From positions 1 to 51,078 of the forward strand of contig JALERH010000156.1 of assembly GCA_022764275.1 (NCBI GenBank): a DNA stretch of 51,078 bases, read 5' to 3'. The number at the start of each line of letters is the position of its first letter. Position 1 is the first letter of the stretch. Under the pieces are notes generated by a model. It was not told where the DNA came from. It did not search any database and was given only the letters and a program-made list of their open reading frames with translations. This DNA comes from Blautia sp. (GTDB lineage: Bacteria; Bacillota; Clostridia; Lachnospirales; Lachnospiraceae). Shown here in pieces: positions 49,977 to 51,078 of this stretch. The translations under genes were made by a program, and so were the position numbers.

Positions 49977-51078
49977 TTATTCATAAATATCTACTGCAAA
50001 GAGCGGTTCTCCTGCCTGAATAGTTCCATCCCCGAGAAGACGGATCTTCTGATTATCTTCCAACTCTGTACACAATACAGGCGATACGATGGAAGGTGCA
50101 TTGGCTTTCAGATATTCGATATCAAGCTTCAGCATCGGGTCGCCTTTTTTCACCTTCTGTCCGTTTTCTACCAGAACCTCAAAGCCTTTTCCATTTAACT
50201 TCACAGTGTCAATGCCCATATGGATCAGAAGGCTGATTCCTGTATCTGTCTGGAATCCAATGGCATGCTTTGTCTCAAATACGAAGCATACCTCTCCGTC
50301 TTCAGGCGCTTTTACAACCGGGTCAACAGGTGTTACCACAGCTCCGTCCCCCATCATTCTGCCTGCAAATGCTTCATCCGGTGCAGTAGAAAGATCCGCA
50401 GCCACACCTGTTACGGGGCTTGAGATGGTAATTGTTTTTACGACCTTTCCTTCTGCCTTTTCTGTTGCTTTTTCCTCTTCCACAGGAGCTTCCTTCTGTG
50501 CGATATATTCTTCCTCTGGTGCTGTCTCAAGGTAATCCTCAAGATTGGATTTTATTACCGTGACTCTTGGTCCGTAAATGATCTGAACACCATTTCCTTT
50601 ATGAACAACACCGGATGCGCCTGTCGCTTTCAGCATTGCATCATTTACCAGCTCTGCTTTGTATACGGTACATCTCAGTCTTGTTGCACAGCAGTCTACG
50701 TCAGAAATGTTTTTCTTTCCTCCAAGACCATTGCAGATGGACTGCGAAAGCTGATCCTCATCACTTCCCTGCGCACCTGCGGAAACGCCGCCGTTCTTGC
50801 GTGCTTCCACATCACTTCTTCTGTACAGCTTTACCTCCTCACTGTCATCACGGCCAGGTGTCTTCAGATCCAGTTTTTTGATCAGGAAGCCAAACAGAAA
50901 GTAGTAAACGACGAAATAGCCAATTCCTACGATTACGATCCATATCCAGTTTGTCTTGGCATTTCCCTGAAGAACACCAAACAGGAACATATCGATCAGT
51001 CCGCCGGAAAAGGTCATTCCCACACCAACGTTAAACACATGCATGAGCATATAGGCAAGTCCTGCAAATACGCAGTGA
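49977..51078 (-). CDS. PTS glucose-family EIICBA component (partial, N-terminus beyond window)
   Basis: C-terminal 366 residues of a permease that imports and phosphorylates glucose or a related sugar. The end of EIIC is visible (V-F-A-G-L-A-Y-M...F-T-F/S-G-G-L-I-D-M-F-L-F-G, with a last helix about 40 residues on), then EIIB with its phospho-cysteine motif D-C-C-A-T-R-L-R, a linker rich in E/A/K, and EIIA with K-H-A-I-G-F-Q-T-D and the phospho-histidine L-L-I-H-M-G-I-D-T-V. Domain order C-B-A equals that of B. subtilis PtsG. The frame is open to the right edge. First visible gene of the operon with the antiterminator, ptsH and ptsI. Confidence 0.93.
   Translation of the reverse strand, partial: HCVFAGLAYMLMHVFNVGVGMTFSGGLIDMFLFGVLQGNAKTNWIWIVIVGIGYFVVYYFLFGFLIKKLDLKTPGRDDSEEVKLYRRSDVEARKNGGVSAGAQGSDEDQLSQSICNGLGGKKNISDVDCCATRLRCTVYKAELVNDAMLKATGASGVVHKGNGVQIIYGPRVTVIKSNLEDYLETAPEEEYIAQKEAPVEEEKATEKAEGKVVKTITISSPVTGVAADLSTAPDEAFAGRMMGDGAVVTPVDPVVKAPEDGEVCFVFETKHAIGFQTDTGISLLIHMGIDTVKLNGKGFEVLVENGQKVKKGDPMLKLDIEYLKANAPSIVSPVLCTELEDNQKIRLLGDGTIQAGEPLFAVDIYE

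Overview
The window reads as chromosome of a spore-forming, anaerobic Firmicute of the Lachnospiraceae, probably Blautia-like. This rests on the division/cell-wall cluster order with two tandem class B PBPs, a Spo0E-type ORF, DUF1540 and Rpn-family genes, an APKTG-type sorting signal, and a MurE DNPR motif together with dapF, which imply meso-DAP peptidoglycan. No rRNA, tRNA or CRISPR array was seen. The genus is an inference.

Layout. 1-2.7 kb is an accessory patch: a Phd/Doc toxin-antitoxin pair cut by the window edge, a decayed phage BRO-N/antirepressor fragment, and a complete IS4-family element (981-2676) with matching inverted repeats. 2.7-6.6 kb holds a sodium symporter, a double-DUF1540 protein, an Rpn-type PD-(D/E)XK nuclease and an AraC regulator. 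6678-7158 is a 481-bp element with long inverted repeats and a perfect 8-bp target duplication (MITE-like). It lies just upstream of two overlapping tiny ORFs, one of which encodes a 23-residue hydrophobic peptide.

7.6-21.3 kb (minus strand) is the dcw cluster, in transcription order mraZ-rsmH-ftsL-PBP-spoVD-type PBP-mraY-murD-ftsW-murA-ftsQ-ftsZ. It has a promoter followed by an MraZ-box array, and a strong hairpin that buries the ribosome site of the second PBP. murG, murC and ftsA are absent. 21.4-23.6 kb holds lgt (with an out-of-frame Spo0E-like ORF overlapping its 3' end) and ychF. 23.7-37.2 kb is a long minus-strand operon: murE-priA-def-fmt-metallopeptidase-rsmB-rlmN-stp-prkC-rsgA-rpe-thiN. 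It joins peptidoglycan precursor synthesis, replication restart, translation maturation and the muropeptide-sensing kinase/phosphatase pair.

37.3-51.1 kb contains a sortase-anchored surface protein, a carbamate kinase, a stand-alone FtsH-N-like membrane protein next to an M20 amidohydrolase, asnA, a CBS protein, an amino-acid ABC importer whose binding protein is circularly permuted and not lipidated, dapF, and a PTS operon (EIICBA partial - GlcT/LicT-type antiterminator - HPr - EI) whose HPr lacks Ser46. The observations most worth following are the permuted binding protein, the MITE/small-ORF locus, the SD-occluding hairpin between the two PBPs, the overlapping Spo0E ORF, and the repeat tails shared by FtsQ and PBP.
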